Shown here: in pieces, positions 7,117 to 13,539 of the stretch
Numbering within the stretch: position 1 is the first letter of the stretch
Layout: every line of letters starts with the position of its first letter
Source: an uncultured Bdellovibrio sp.
GTDB lineage: Bacteria > Bdellovibrionota > Bdellovibrionia > Bdellovibrionales > Bdellovibrionaceae
Direction of reading: 5' to 3'
Assembly (NCBI GenBank): GCA_937871355.1
Contig: CALMPX010000476.1
Span: 1-19,072 of the forward strand
DNA length: 19,072 nucleotides
Translations under genes and position numbers: made by a program
Notes under the pieces: generated by a model
What the model saw: only the letters and a program-made list of their open reading frames with translations
What the model was told of the DNA's origin: nothing
Databases searched by the model: none

Positions 7117-8025
7117 GTGAACCACTTTCAAATTTATAAAAACTTTTATCATCAATCTAAAAAGCTTCGTGCTGAATTTGAAAATAATTTTAAAAATCCT
7201 CGGGAAACAGATTCGAAACGTTTTGTTTGGGATTATTGGTTTTTTGAAGATCAATATCATTTGATTCGAACGCCGGCGTTTCATTATTTTTCTAAAAATC
7301 TATATGCAGATTTTCATTCTTCATTAGTGCAGTGGGGGCGTGAAAATTTAGGTTGTCATGATATTTCTCCTCCGTGGCTGAGTTACTATGTTGATGGTTG
7401 TTACCAGAATCTTCATTCCGATGTGCCTCATGGTCCTTGGGCTTTTGTTTATTCGTTAACTCCGTCAACTGGAGTTTATGCGAATAAATTTAAAGGTGGC
7501 GAAACTTTATTGTTAAAACCAAAAACATTAAATTATTGGGCTTCATTTCAAGATCAAAATGATCATGAATATAATACCTTCGTGGATCGCATTCCGAGTT
7601 TATTTAATCAGTTAACGGTGTTTGATCCACGTCTTCCGCATGGTGTGACCGAAGTTAAGGGCACAAGAAATCCGATGGAAGCACGACTTGTTATGCACGG
7701 CTGGTTCGTGGAACCTCGTCCTTATGTCGTTGGTGGGTTATCGACGGCTCAAGTGCAGAAAGCTTTAACACCGCAGTTTACTCAGTTGGAACAAATTTTA
7801 TCAAACTTAGGTCCGCTTCATGGAACGATGTCATTACGTATGAATGTCGCTAACAGCGGGAAAATTTTGGCCTGTAAATTTGTGTCGAATACTGTTTTAT
7901 CTTTAGAAAATAATTCGTCTGATGAAAAAGTATTTCATAAAGAAATGTTAAATCTGTTTAAGCACATTCAGTTTCCCAAGGCTAAAACTAGTTCTATGAT
8001 CACTATTCCGCTCTTGTTTAAATAA
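7117..8025 (+). CDS. 2OG-Fe(II) dioxygenase fused to a TonB/AgmX-like C-terminal domain
   Basis: Residues about 80-205 form a 2-oxoglutarate/Fe(II) oxygenase core: iron ligands H100-x-D102 (NLHSDVPHGPW) and H175 (FDPRLPHGV), the FKGGETLLL strand, and R190 in ARLVMHGWF as the 2OG-binding Arg. Residues about 232-302 match the TonB C-terminal/AgmX-PglI pattern: GTMSLRMNVANSGKI, FVSNTV, then IQFPKAKTSSMITIPLLF. There is no signal peptide, so the protein should be cytoplasmic, unusual for that C-terminal fold. It starts at GTG 7117 without a good ribosome binding site, 6 nt after the hydrolase stop, so it is probably translationally coupled; oxyR follows after 20 nt. The substrate is unknown: it could be a protein hydroxylase or act on a metabolite linked to the aromatic pathway. 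Confidence 0.78.
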   Translation: MNHFQIYKNFYHQSKKLRAEFENNFKNPRETDSKRFVWDYWFFEDQYHLIRTPAFHYFSKNLYADFHSSLVQWGRENLGCHDISPPWLSYYVDGCYQNLHSDVPHGPWAFVYSLTPSTGVYANKFKGGETLLLKPKTLNYWASFQDQNDHEYNTFVDRIPSLFNQLTVFDPRLPHGVTEVKGTRNPMEARLVMHGWFVEPRPYVVGGLSTAQVQKALTPQFTQLEQILSNLGPLHGTMSLRMNVANSGKILACKFVSNTVLSLENNSSDEKVFHKEMLNLFKHIQFPKAKTSSMITIPLLFK

Positions 8026-8045
8026 GCTGAGCAAAGGTTACTATT

Positions 8046-8999
8046 ATGACATTAACACAATTATCTTATATCGTAGCCGTCGATAAATTTAAAAACTTCG
8101 GACTAGCTGCCGAAAGCTGTAAGATCACGCAACCTACTTTAAGTATGCAGATTCAAAAACTCGAAGAACAATTAGGAGTTATTTTCTTTGATCGTTCACA
8201 ACAGCCGATTAAAACGACGAAGATCGGCGAAACTCTCATTACTCAAGCCCGGGTTATTCTCAATGAAACATTGAGATTTCAAGAAATTATCAATGACGAT
8301 AAAGGTGTGGCCAAAGGGGAAATCGAAGTCGGAGTTATTCCGACTTTGGCTCCGTATTTGTTGCCATTATTTATTCGTAAGTTCAGTGAAAAACATCCTC
8401 AATTACAAATTAAAATTCACGAATTGCAAACACATGAAATCATCGAAAAAATTAAAAATAATACTTTAGATATGGCCTTGTTAGTCACGCCGATTGATGA
8501 TGATAAATTGATAACTCATCCTTTATTTTATGAGCCCTTTTTACTTTATACCTCTGATAAAAATTTAATTTCACAAAAGACTAAAGTACAACAGAGTGAT
8601 TTAAATTCAGCGGATCTTTGGTTGTTAACCGAAGGCCATTGTTTCCGGGATCAGACATTAGCTATTTGTAAAAATCGCAAAAGAATCACTGACGAAAGAA
8701 AAAATGTAAAATTTGAAAGCGGTAGTTTAGAAACTTTGCGTCGTATGGTCGATGAAGAAAATGGATTTACCTTACTTCCGTATTTAGCCGCGATGGATTT
8801 GATGGGAACGAAAAAACTGAAAGAGTTCTCGAACCCTGTGCCGACTCGAGAAGTAAGCCTTATTCATTCAGCTTATTTCAAGCGGGAAAATATTAAGAAT
8901 TCATTGATTGAAGTGATTCAAAAATCACTTCCTAAAGAGATCTCATCGACGCTCAGTAAAAACGTTCAGGTGATCGATTTGCCTATGGGTAAGAAATAA
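8046..8999 (+). CDS. oxyR: OxyR, peroxide-sensing LysR-type regulator
   Basis: LysR-family transcription factor with an N-terminal winged HTH (LTQLSYIVAVDKFKNFGLAAESCKITQ, residues about 3-29, written here in overlapping parts: ESCKITQPTLSMQIQKLEEQ) and a periplasmic-binding-protein-like sensor domain. The redox cysteines are exactly where the E. coli protein has them: C199 in EGHCFRDQ and C208 in LAICKN, with the H-C-x-R-D-Q-x-L-x-x-C pattern conserved. This strongly supports disulfide-based hydrogen peroxide sensing rather than a general LysR role. AAAGG precedes the ATG. It is the last gene of the barrel/hydrolase/oxygenase array and is followed at once by an intrinsic terminator. The OxyR-regulon-type gene osmC lies about 7 kb away. 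Confidence 0.93.
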   Translation: MTLTQLSYIVAVDKFKNFGLAAESCKITQPTLSMQIQKLEEQLGVIFFDRSQQPIKTTKIGETLITQARVILNETLRFQEIINDDKGVAKGEIEVGVIPTLAPYLLPLFIRKFSEKHPQLQIKIHELQTHEIIEKIKNNTLDMALLVTPIDDDKLITHPLFYEPFLLYTSDKNLISQKTKVQQSDLNSADLWLLTEGHCFRDQTLAICKNRKRITDERKNVKFESGSLETLRRMVDEENGFTLLPYLAAMDLMGTKKLKEFSNPVPTREVSLIHSAYFKRENIKNSLIEVIQKSLPKEISSTLSKNVQVIDLPMGKK

Positions 9000-9039
9000 T
9001 CTATTTTGAGTCTGTGTCTCAAAATAGAGCGTATTTTTT
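9000..9039 (+). terminator. Intrinsic terminator after oxyR
   Basis: A perfect 11-bp stem (TCTATTTTGAG at 9000-9010 with CTCAAAATAGA at 9018-9028), a 7-nt loop (TCTGTGT), and six T at 9034-9039. It begins one base after the oxyR stop codon. The stem is AT-rich and the T run is offset by five bases, so efficiency may be moderate. Confidence 0.75.
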
Positions 9040-9060
9040 ACCCTAACCGTATTGCGTAAA

Positions 9061-9089
9061 TTGTTATCTATCATTTAAATGACTTTAAA
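9061..9089 (+). promoter_or_regulatory. Possible promoter of the polysaccharide deacetylase gene
   Basis: TTGTTA (9061-9066), 17-nt spacer, TTTAAA (9084-9089), each matching four of six consensus bases. It lies about 50 nt before the ATG, in the only gap between the oxyR terminator and the gene. Other AT-rich boxes (TATATACGATAAG) lie just downstream, so the choice is weak. Confidence 0.3.
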
Positions 9090-9138
9090 ATCCCATATAT
9101 ACGATAAGAGTCGGCCTCATTATTGAAATTGCCAGTAT

Positions 9139-10212
9139 ATGACAAAAATAAATATTAATAAATCTTATGTTTTAGCTATTTCAGTCTATGCTATGGCGAT
9201 CCTTGTTTTTGTTGGTTGTGCTCGATCAGCGGAAGAAGATTTAGATAAAGCCGTTCAAACGCATATTAAAGCTAAAGATTCAAGTGAAGCAGAAGATGCG
9301 TGTCATAAAGTTTTCATCAATGCCCAGAAAAATTCTGATTCAGGTCAACTGTGTAAAGCACTTAAAGAGCGAAGTGATGCCGAAATATCAATTTGTGAAG
9401 ATGAAATTCAAGACCCCCAATTCGCTTCGCTTATTTCTTCATGTAAAACCAGCTTGCTAGCTCGCATCGAACAAATTAAAAAGGATCGTAACGAAGGCTT
9501 AACAGCCATTGCCAGTGATTTGAATTTTAAAATTCCTTTTGCGATTCAGTATCGTGATTTAAGTGCGGGTTATACGGCGGTCACAGGGGATACGCAGAAT
9601 AAAGAAGTCATTTTATCTTTTGATGATGGACCGCATCCGACTTTGTCTAAAACTGTCGTTGATATGTTAGATCGCATCGGAGCCAAAGCTCACTTTATGC
9701 AAGTTGGAAAAAATGTACAGAGTTACCCAAGCATTACAAAGTATGTGGCCGCGCATGGGCATTCAATTGGAAATCATTCTTGGGATCACGCGGATTTTAA
9801 AACTTTAAGTTTTGATGATCAGCTTAAGCAAATCTCTGATACCAATCGAGTCATTATTAATGCGATCGGATGGATCGATCCATTTTTTAGATATCCATAC
9901 GGATCAACGACTACAGATATGAATCAGTTCTTAAAAGCACACAGTGAAGCAAATTTTTTGTGGTCCATTGATTCGAACGACTGGAGAAAAATTAACGAAG
10001 ATCAAACAATGAGAACAAATGTTCAAGTGATCAAAGAGACATTGGACCAATTAGATCAGCGTGGTCGTGGTTTAGTGTTGTTTCATGACGTGCACGCACG
10101 GACCATTGAATTATTACCCACTTTTTTAACTTCATTGTATAAAAAAGGTTATAAAATTGTATTGCTTCAGTCTTTGAATTCAGGACTTAAGAATAATTCA
10201 CAAATACCGTAA
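9139..10212 (+). CDS. Lipoprotein polysaccharide deacetylase (NodB homology, CE4)
   Basis: Metal-dependent deacetylase that removes acetyl groups from N-acetylglucosamine-type sugars in peptidoglycan or chitin. An N-terminal hydrophobic segment ends in FVGC with C27 as the probable lipidated residue, so it should sit on the outer face of a membrane. All five CE4 motifs are present: SFDDGPHP (D162, D163), H213-S-W-D-H217, R251-Y-P-Y-G, the SIDSNDW segment (278-282), and LVLFHDVH (H316). Between the lipid anchor and the catalytic domain is a helical, charged stretch (about 30-125) with four cysteines (C55, C72, C86, C102). No Shine-Dalgarno sequence is obvious. The substrate (own wall, prey/host wall or chitin) cannot be read from the sequence. 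Confidence 0.88.
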   Translation: MTKININKSYVLAISVYAMAILVFVGCARSAEEDLDKAVQTHIKAKDSSEAEDACHKVFINAQKNSDSGQLCKALKERSDAEISICEDEIQDPQFASLISSCKTSLLARIEQIKKDRNEGLTAIASDLNFKIPFAIQYRDLSAGYTAVTGDTQNKEVILSFDDGPHPTLSKTVVDMLDRIGAKAHFMQVGKNVQSYPSITKYVAAHGHSIGNHSWDHADFKTLSFDDQLKQISDTNRVIINAIGWIDPFFRYPYGSTTTDMNQFLKAHSEANFLWSIDSNDWRKINEDQTMRTNVQVIKETLDQLDQRGRGLVLFHDVHARTIELLPTFLTSLYKKGYKIVLLQSLNSGLKNNSQIP

Positions 10213-10242
10213 TTTAATTACGGACCCGTTGCCTGTCCGTAA
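10207..10242. terminator. Overlapping hairpins between convergent genes
   Basis: Two perfect stems share bases: CCGTAAT/ATTACGG (10207-10213 with 10217-10223, 3-nt loop) and TTACGGAC/GTCCGTAA (10218-10225 with 10235-10242, 9-nt loop). They cannot form together. They span the 5-nt gap between the stops of the deacetylase and DUF3465 genes and are candidates for a bidirectional terminator, although no strong T run follows on either strand. Confidence 0.45.
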
Positions 10243-10709
10243 GTCGTTCCGTTTAAAATCACGTAACCGGCTTTGCGTTGTCCTTGGGGGTCGTCGTGCG
10301 TCCAATGCATTATCGGGTCTTTCCAACGATCGCCGTATTCAAGTTCACCAGCTACGTCAACGTAGCTTCCCACATCGATAGGAACGCGTTCGGCAATATC
10401 AACATTATAAAAAACCGTGATCGTTAGGCCATTTTCGATTTCCATAATCCAACGTTGGTGAAGAGGGCCATTTTTATCATCCGGCAGCAACTTGATCACT
10501 TGAGCATTTTTAACGAGGGCATACTTTAACGGGATCGATTTTTTAATAGCATCAACAATCTCTGTATTTGGATTCATTATTACTTCTTCTTTTTGAGACT
10601 TAGCTGCCACATGGTCATCATGAGATAATTTTTTTTTTAAAATAAAAATGGCTGCGACCAAAGTTAAAATAATAAAGATCATCATCTTTTTAATATTTTT
10701 CTTATTCAT
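10218..10709 (-). CDS. DUF3465 membrane-anchored protein
   Basis: A short basic N terminus and one hydrophobic segment (MMIFIILTLVAAIFIL) suggest an inner-membrane anchor or uncleaved signal, with the rest facing the periplasm. The C-terminal ~110 residues match DUF3465, an OB-like domain of unknown function: VIKLLPDDKNGPLHQRW, ITVFYNVDIAERVPIDVGSYVDVAGE, and the signature MHWTHDDPQGQRKAGYVILNG. I chose the ATG at 10709, which begins MNKKNIKK, 16 nt after the lysR stop; in-frame ATGs at 10751 and 10721 exist, but 10751 would overlap the lysR coding end by 26 nt and add residues without character. None has a clear Shine-Dalgarno sequence. It lies downstream of the LysR gene and may be co-transcribed with it. 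Confidence 0.75.
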   Translation of the reverse strand: MNKKNIKKMMIFIILTLVAAIFILKKKLSHDDHVAAKSQKEEVIMNPNTEIVDAIKKSIPLKYALVKNAQVIKLLPDDKNGPLHQRWIMEIENGLTITVFYNVDIAERVPIDVGSYVDVAGELEYGDRWKDPIMHWTHDDPQGQRKAGYVILNGTTYGQATGP

Positions 10710-10725
10710 CAAATGAACCATATCA

Positions 10726-11583
10726 TCAAAAATGATTTTTGCGTACTTCATTTATCAGCAACTGGGCTGATTTGGGCATTTGACGATTCAGCGGCCAAAT
10801 GACTTTGATCGAATAACGAAATGTTTTGATGGGATCTGCGATGATCACTAGCTTTTTTTTATTAAGATCACTTTTGACGACATAATCAGGAACATAGCCA
10901 ATAAAATTCGATTTTTTGACCATTTCTTTAATGACGGACCAGCTATTAATTTCAAATTCGATTTCAGATTTAAGATTTCTTTTTTTAGTTTCATTGAGAA
11001 GAGCAATAACCTCAATTTTTTTGGCATCCGTCACGATCAAGTTTGAATTTTGCAGTTTGAGTTTATCATTTTTAGCCACAAGCAAAAATTGGCCCCGGCT
11101 AATTTCTGCTGAAGAGAAACGATCAGCGTCTTCTTCATCATCAATAATAATTCCAAAATGAATATCTTCATTTTTTAGATTTTTTTTAATTTCTGCAGTG
11201 ACTCCAGATTTAATTTTAAATTTTAGTAAAGGGTATAGCTTTTTGAGTGCCAAGAGGCTGTCGACAAATTCAATAGAGAGTAGACTTCGTGGAATACCGA
11301 TAAACACTGTTCCCTGAGGAGCCGAATCAATATTTTGTAAATCTTCTTTAAAGCTTTCAATTTGATGTATGAGTGTCGGGATTTTGTCGAGGAATTTTTG
11401 TCCCACATCCGTCAGTTCAAAAAATCGTTTTTTATGAATCAAGAGTTCGAGACCTAATTCGTTCTCTAAAGATTTAATAGCTTGGCTAACAGCGGAATTA
11501 CTAATTGAAAACTTTTCAGAGGCCGCTTTGATATTTCCCGCTTTGGCGGCCTCAAAAAAGTACTTTAAATGCCATATATTCAT
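10726..11583 (-). CDS. LysR-family transcriptional regulator
   Basis: Winged-HTH regulator of about 285 residues. The N terminus reads MNIWHLKYFFEAAKAGNIKA, then ASEKFSISNSAVSQAIKSLE with the recognition helix, and ELTDVGQKFLD closes the DNA-binding region. The C-terminal part is the usual two-lobed effector domain (GTVFIGIPRSLLS onward), with no recognisable ligand motif. I chose the ATG at 11583: it has AAGG six bases upstream and places the HTH at the normal distance, while the longer in-frame start at 11670 would add 29 unconserved residues and run over the operator. A perfect palindrome with LysR-box geometry lies 18 bases upstream of this start, so autoregulation and control of the divergent HAD gene are likely. 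Confidence 0.88.
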   Translation of the reverse strand: MNIWHLKYFFEAAKAGNIKAASEKFSISNSAVSQAIKSLENELGLELLIHKKRFFELTDVGQKFLDKIPTLIHQIESFKEDLQNIDSAPQGTVFIGIPRSLLSIEFVDSLLALKKLYPLLKFKIKSGVTAEIKKNLKNEDIHFGIIIDDEEDADRFSSAEISRGQFLLVAKNDKLKLQNSNLIVTDAKKIEVIALLNETKKRNLKSEIEFEINSWSVIKEMVKKSNFIGYVPDYVVKSDLNKKKLVIIADPIKTFRYSIKVIWPLNRQMPKSAQLLINEVRKNHF

Positions 11584-11601
11584 ATTCAGCCTTATTTTTA
11601 A

Positions 11602-11616
11602 GTAAGTTATACTTAC
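11602..11616. promoter_or_regulatory. LysR-type operator palindrome
   Basis: GTAAGT-TAT-ACTTAC is a perfect 6-3-6 palindrome. It contains T-N11-A with dyad symmetry, the LysR-box shape. Its centre (11609) is about 65 bases upstream of the start predicted from the promoter at 11639-11667, the usual site for LysR-type regulators, and just upstream of the lysR gene itself. Confidence 0.6.
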
Positions 11617-11638
11617 ATAATATGTGATTTTTATTAAT

Positions 11639-11667
11639 TTTACTACTTTAAAGTGCAAGCTTATAAG
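11639..11667 (+). promoter_or_regulatory. Candidate promoter of the HAD-DUF952 gene
   Basis: TTTACT (11639-11644), 17-nt spacer, TATAAG (11662-11667); the -10 box overlaps a 10-bp palindrome GCTTATAAGC. The predicted leader is about 26 nt and holds GGAGG (11689-11693) in the loop of a small ACTAA/TTAGT stem. Confidence 0.45.
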
Positions 11668-11699
11668 CATTACAAATTTAAAACTAATGGAGGTTAGTC

Positions 11700-12842
11700 A
11701 TGAAAACGATATTAATGTTATTAGCAATGGTCCTTACGATGAAAGCTCAAGCGGAAGTCATAGAAACTAATAGTTATAAGGATGTTCTTAAGTACATCAC
11801 AGCAGATACGTTGGTGGTGACTGATTTGGATAATACAGTCATCGAACCGGTACAAACACTGGGAAGTGATCAATGGGGTGAAGCCATGGGTAAAAAACTT
11901 TTGGCTGCAGGATTTCAAAAGCCGCAAGCCGTAGAAATGCATGTTTCAATGTTTGCACTGATACAACAGTACACCAAAGTTAAAACTGTGGAAACGGACA
12001 CTGCAAATATTATAGATGAATTGAAGAAAAGCAAAATTCCCGTTCTCGGTCTAACGGCAAGACCGGTTTATATTGCTGATAGAACAATTGATTTGCTCAA
12101 AAGTGTAAATTTAAACTTAACGGGCTTAGAGGAAGTGGCCGATATTATGAAACTTGATCAAAATCCGAATGAAATTGTATATAAGTCCGGCGTAGTTTTT
12201 GTGGGACCAATGAATAACAAAGGTCTTGTCTTAAAAAGTATCGTCGATCAGCTAAAAAATTCTCACTTTAAGCGTATTATTTTCGTAGATGATAAGTCTC
12301 ATCATACAGTTAATGTGGATAAAGCTTTTGAAAACTCGGGCATCGAGGTGAAATCTTTGCGATACGGTGCAGCTGACGTTCGCGTTCAATCCTATGATGC
12401 AAAGTTAGCCGATTTTGAATGGAGTCATTTTTTAAATACCGGTGTTATTTTATCTGATAAAGAAGCGAGAGAGTTAATGAATAAAGGTCTGTATAGTAGT
12501 GATGAATTTGTCGTCACAGAAATTCCAATGGCGCAATATCAAGATTTCTTAAAGAACGGTTTTTTTACGACTGAAAGTTTACAGTCAGAAGGCTTTATTC
12601 ACTGTGCAATGCCGTCGCAAATGCCTTATGTTGTAAATAAATACTTTACTGAAGATGAATACGTCGTGTTTGTTTCGCGTCAAGATATTCTTGGTTCAGA
12701 TTTGGTTTATGAAGGTAAGGATCCCAAAAATTTATATCCTCACTTAAGACGATCTTTTAACGTCAGTGATATCGTAGCGACACTTTTTATGAAACGAAAT
12801 AGTTCAGGCCAGTTTGAATTACCAATCGAGCTTACGAAATAA
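11700..12842 (+). CDS. Secreted HAD-like (DUF2608) protein fused to DUF952
   Basis: Signal peptide MKTILMLLAMVLTMKAQA, so exported. Residues about 35-250 form a HAD phosphohydrolase-like domain of DUF2608 type: motif I VVTDLDNTV (D42, D44), GSDQWG, motif II T119 in GLTARPV, a candidate motif III Lys174, and motif IV IIFVDDKSHH (D197, D198). Residues about 270-370 match DUF952: IPMAQYQDFLKNGFFTTES, GFIHCAMPSQ (H301) and LYPHLRRSF. The expected function is dephosphorylation of an unknown periplasmic substrate; the DUF952 part has no function I can state firmly. A strong GGAGG precedes the ATG. The LysR-type palindrome upstream suggests regulation by the divergent regulator. The 3' end overlaps the convergent oxidoreductase gene by 11 nt. 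Confidence 0.8.
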   Translation: MKTILMLLAMVLTMKAQAEVIETNSYKDVLKYITADTLVVTDLDNTVIEPVQTLGSDQWGEAMGKKLLAAGFQKPQAVEMHVSMFALIQQYTKVKTVETDTANIIDELKKSKIPVLGLTARPVYIADRTIDLLKSVNLNLTGLEEVADIMKLDQNPNEIVYKSGVVFVGPMNNKGLVLKSIVDQLKNSHFKRIIFVDDKSHHTVNVDKAFENSGIEVKSLRYGAADVRVQSYDAKLADFEWSHFLNTGVILSDKEARELMNKGLYSSDEFVVTEIPMAQYQDFLKNGFFTTESLQSEGFIHCAMPSQMPYVVNKYFTEDEYVVFVSRQDILGSDLVYEGKDPKNLYPHLRRSFNVSDIVATLFMKRNSSGQFELPIELTK

Positions 12843-13500
12843 GATCTTTGATTTGGTCGGATGAGTAAGTTATTTTTTTCTGGTCCGTGCTCAAGGCTCT
12901 GAGGCAAATAGCGCGGGCCACATCTGTTATTTTGATGGGGCGATATTTTTTTAATAGACCTTGTAAAAAAGGATTAATAATCGGAGTTAGAAATTGTGCG
13001 AAGCTTTCTCCGGGACGTGATTCAGTTCTTGCTCCGATCAATAAAGAAGGTTGAAATATTTCAAGGCTAGGAAGCTTTAATTTTTTAAGTTCATTTTCCA
13101 TTTCCCCTTTAATTCGACTGTAGAAAATAGTCGAATTGGCGTCAGCACCAAGTGAAGAAACGACTAAGAACTTTTGAGCTGAAACTGTTTCAGCCAGTTT
13201 TCCAAATTCGACCACATAGTCTAGATCAACTTTTTTAAAACCAGCTTGTGAGCCTGCGGCTTTAATTGTCGTACCAAGGCAGCAAATAAAAACATCAGCT
13301 TTTATTTGGCCATCGAGTGCTGCTAATTGATTAAAATCAATAACATGATTTTCTTCTTTAGATAGTTTATTTAAATTAGGTTTTCTCGTGAAAGTTATAA
13401 TCCTATCAACACGGGATTCATTATTTAATAATTGTAAAACCTGATGGCCAATGGCTCCAGTAGAACCGACAAGGGCAATTGTAATCGATGAAGTTCTCAT
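12832..13500 (-). CDS. NAD(P)-binding oxidoreductase, atypical SDR (HTATIP2/YbjT-like)
   Basis: A 222-residue Rossmann protein of the atypical short-chain dehydrogenase type. The nucleotide motif is ALVGSTGAIGHQVLQ (G-x-x-G-x-x-G) near residue 12; CCLGTTIKAAGS, FLVVSSLGA and YSRIKGEME (with the YxxxK-like pair) follow, then PSLLIGARTESRPGE as in NAD(P)H-binding/HTATIP2-type proteins. The substrate is unknown. There is no signal peptide, so cytoplasmic. The ATG at 13500 has only a weak AAAGA upstream, and the start region is the loop and 3' arm of a perfect 18-bp inverted repeat, which may govern translation. The collagen-like gene ends 39 nt upstream on the same strand. Confidence 0.82.
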   Translation of the reverse strand: MRTSSITIALVGSTGAIGHQVLQLLNNESRVDRIITFTRKPNLNKLSKEENHVIDFNQLAALDGQIKADVFICCLGTTIKAAGSQAGFKKVDLDYVVEFGKLAETVSAQKFLVVSSLGADANSTIFYSRIKGEMENELKKLKLPSLEIFQPSLLIGARTESRPGESFAQFLTPIINPFLQGLLKKYRPIKITDVARAICLRALSTDQKKITYSSDQIKDLIS

Positions 13501-13534
13501 TCTTTGAAATTAGCAGGAACTTCATCGATTACAA
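13479..13534. repeat. Perfect 18-bp inverted repeat around a start codon
   Basis: TTGTAATCGATGAAGTTC (13479-13496) and its exact complement GAACTTCATCGATTACAA (13517-13534), separated by 20 nt. On the - strand the downstream arm is codons 2-8 of the oxidoreductase and the loop holds its ATG and weak ribosome binding site. The upstream arm begins 5 nt after the collagen-like gene stop. No U run follows, so it is not an ordinary terminator. Confidence 0.85.
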
Positions 13535-13539
13535 AGAAA

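Noticed and set aside
9000..9028. The CTATTTTGAG inverted repeat considered as an OxyR binding site.
   Set aside because: Position one base after the oxyR stop and a T run nearby fit an intrinsic terminator better; the spaced ATAG/CTAT tetranucleotide pattern of OxyR sites is not seen.
10710..10751. Upstream ATGs at 10751 and 10721 as the start of the DUF3465 protein.
   Set aside because: The 10751 start would overlap the lysR coding end by 26 nt, and both would add residues without signal-peptide or domain character; the ATG at 10709 gives a clean basic-then-hydrophobic N terminus. Not excluded, since no start has a clear ribosome binding site.
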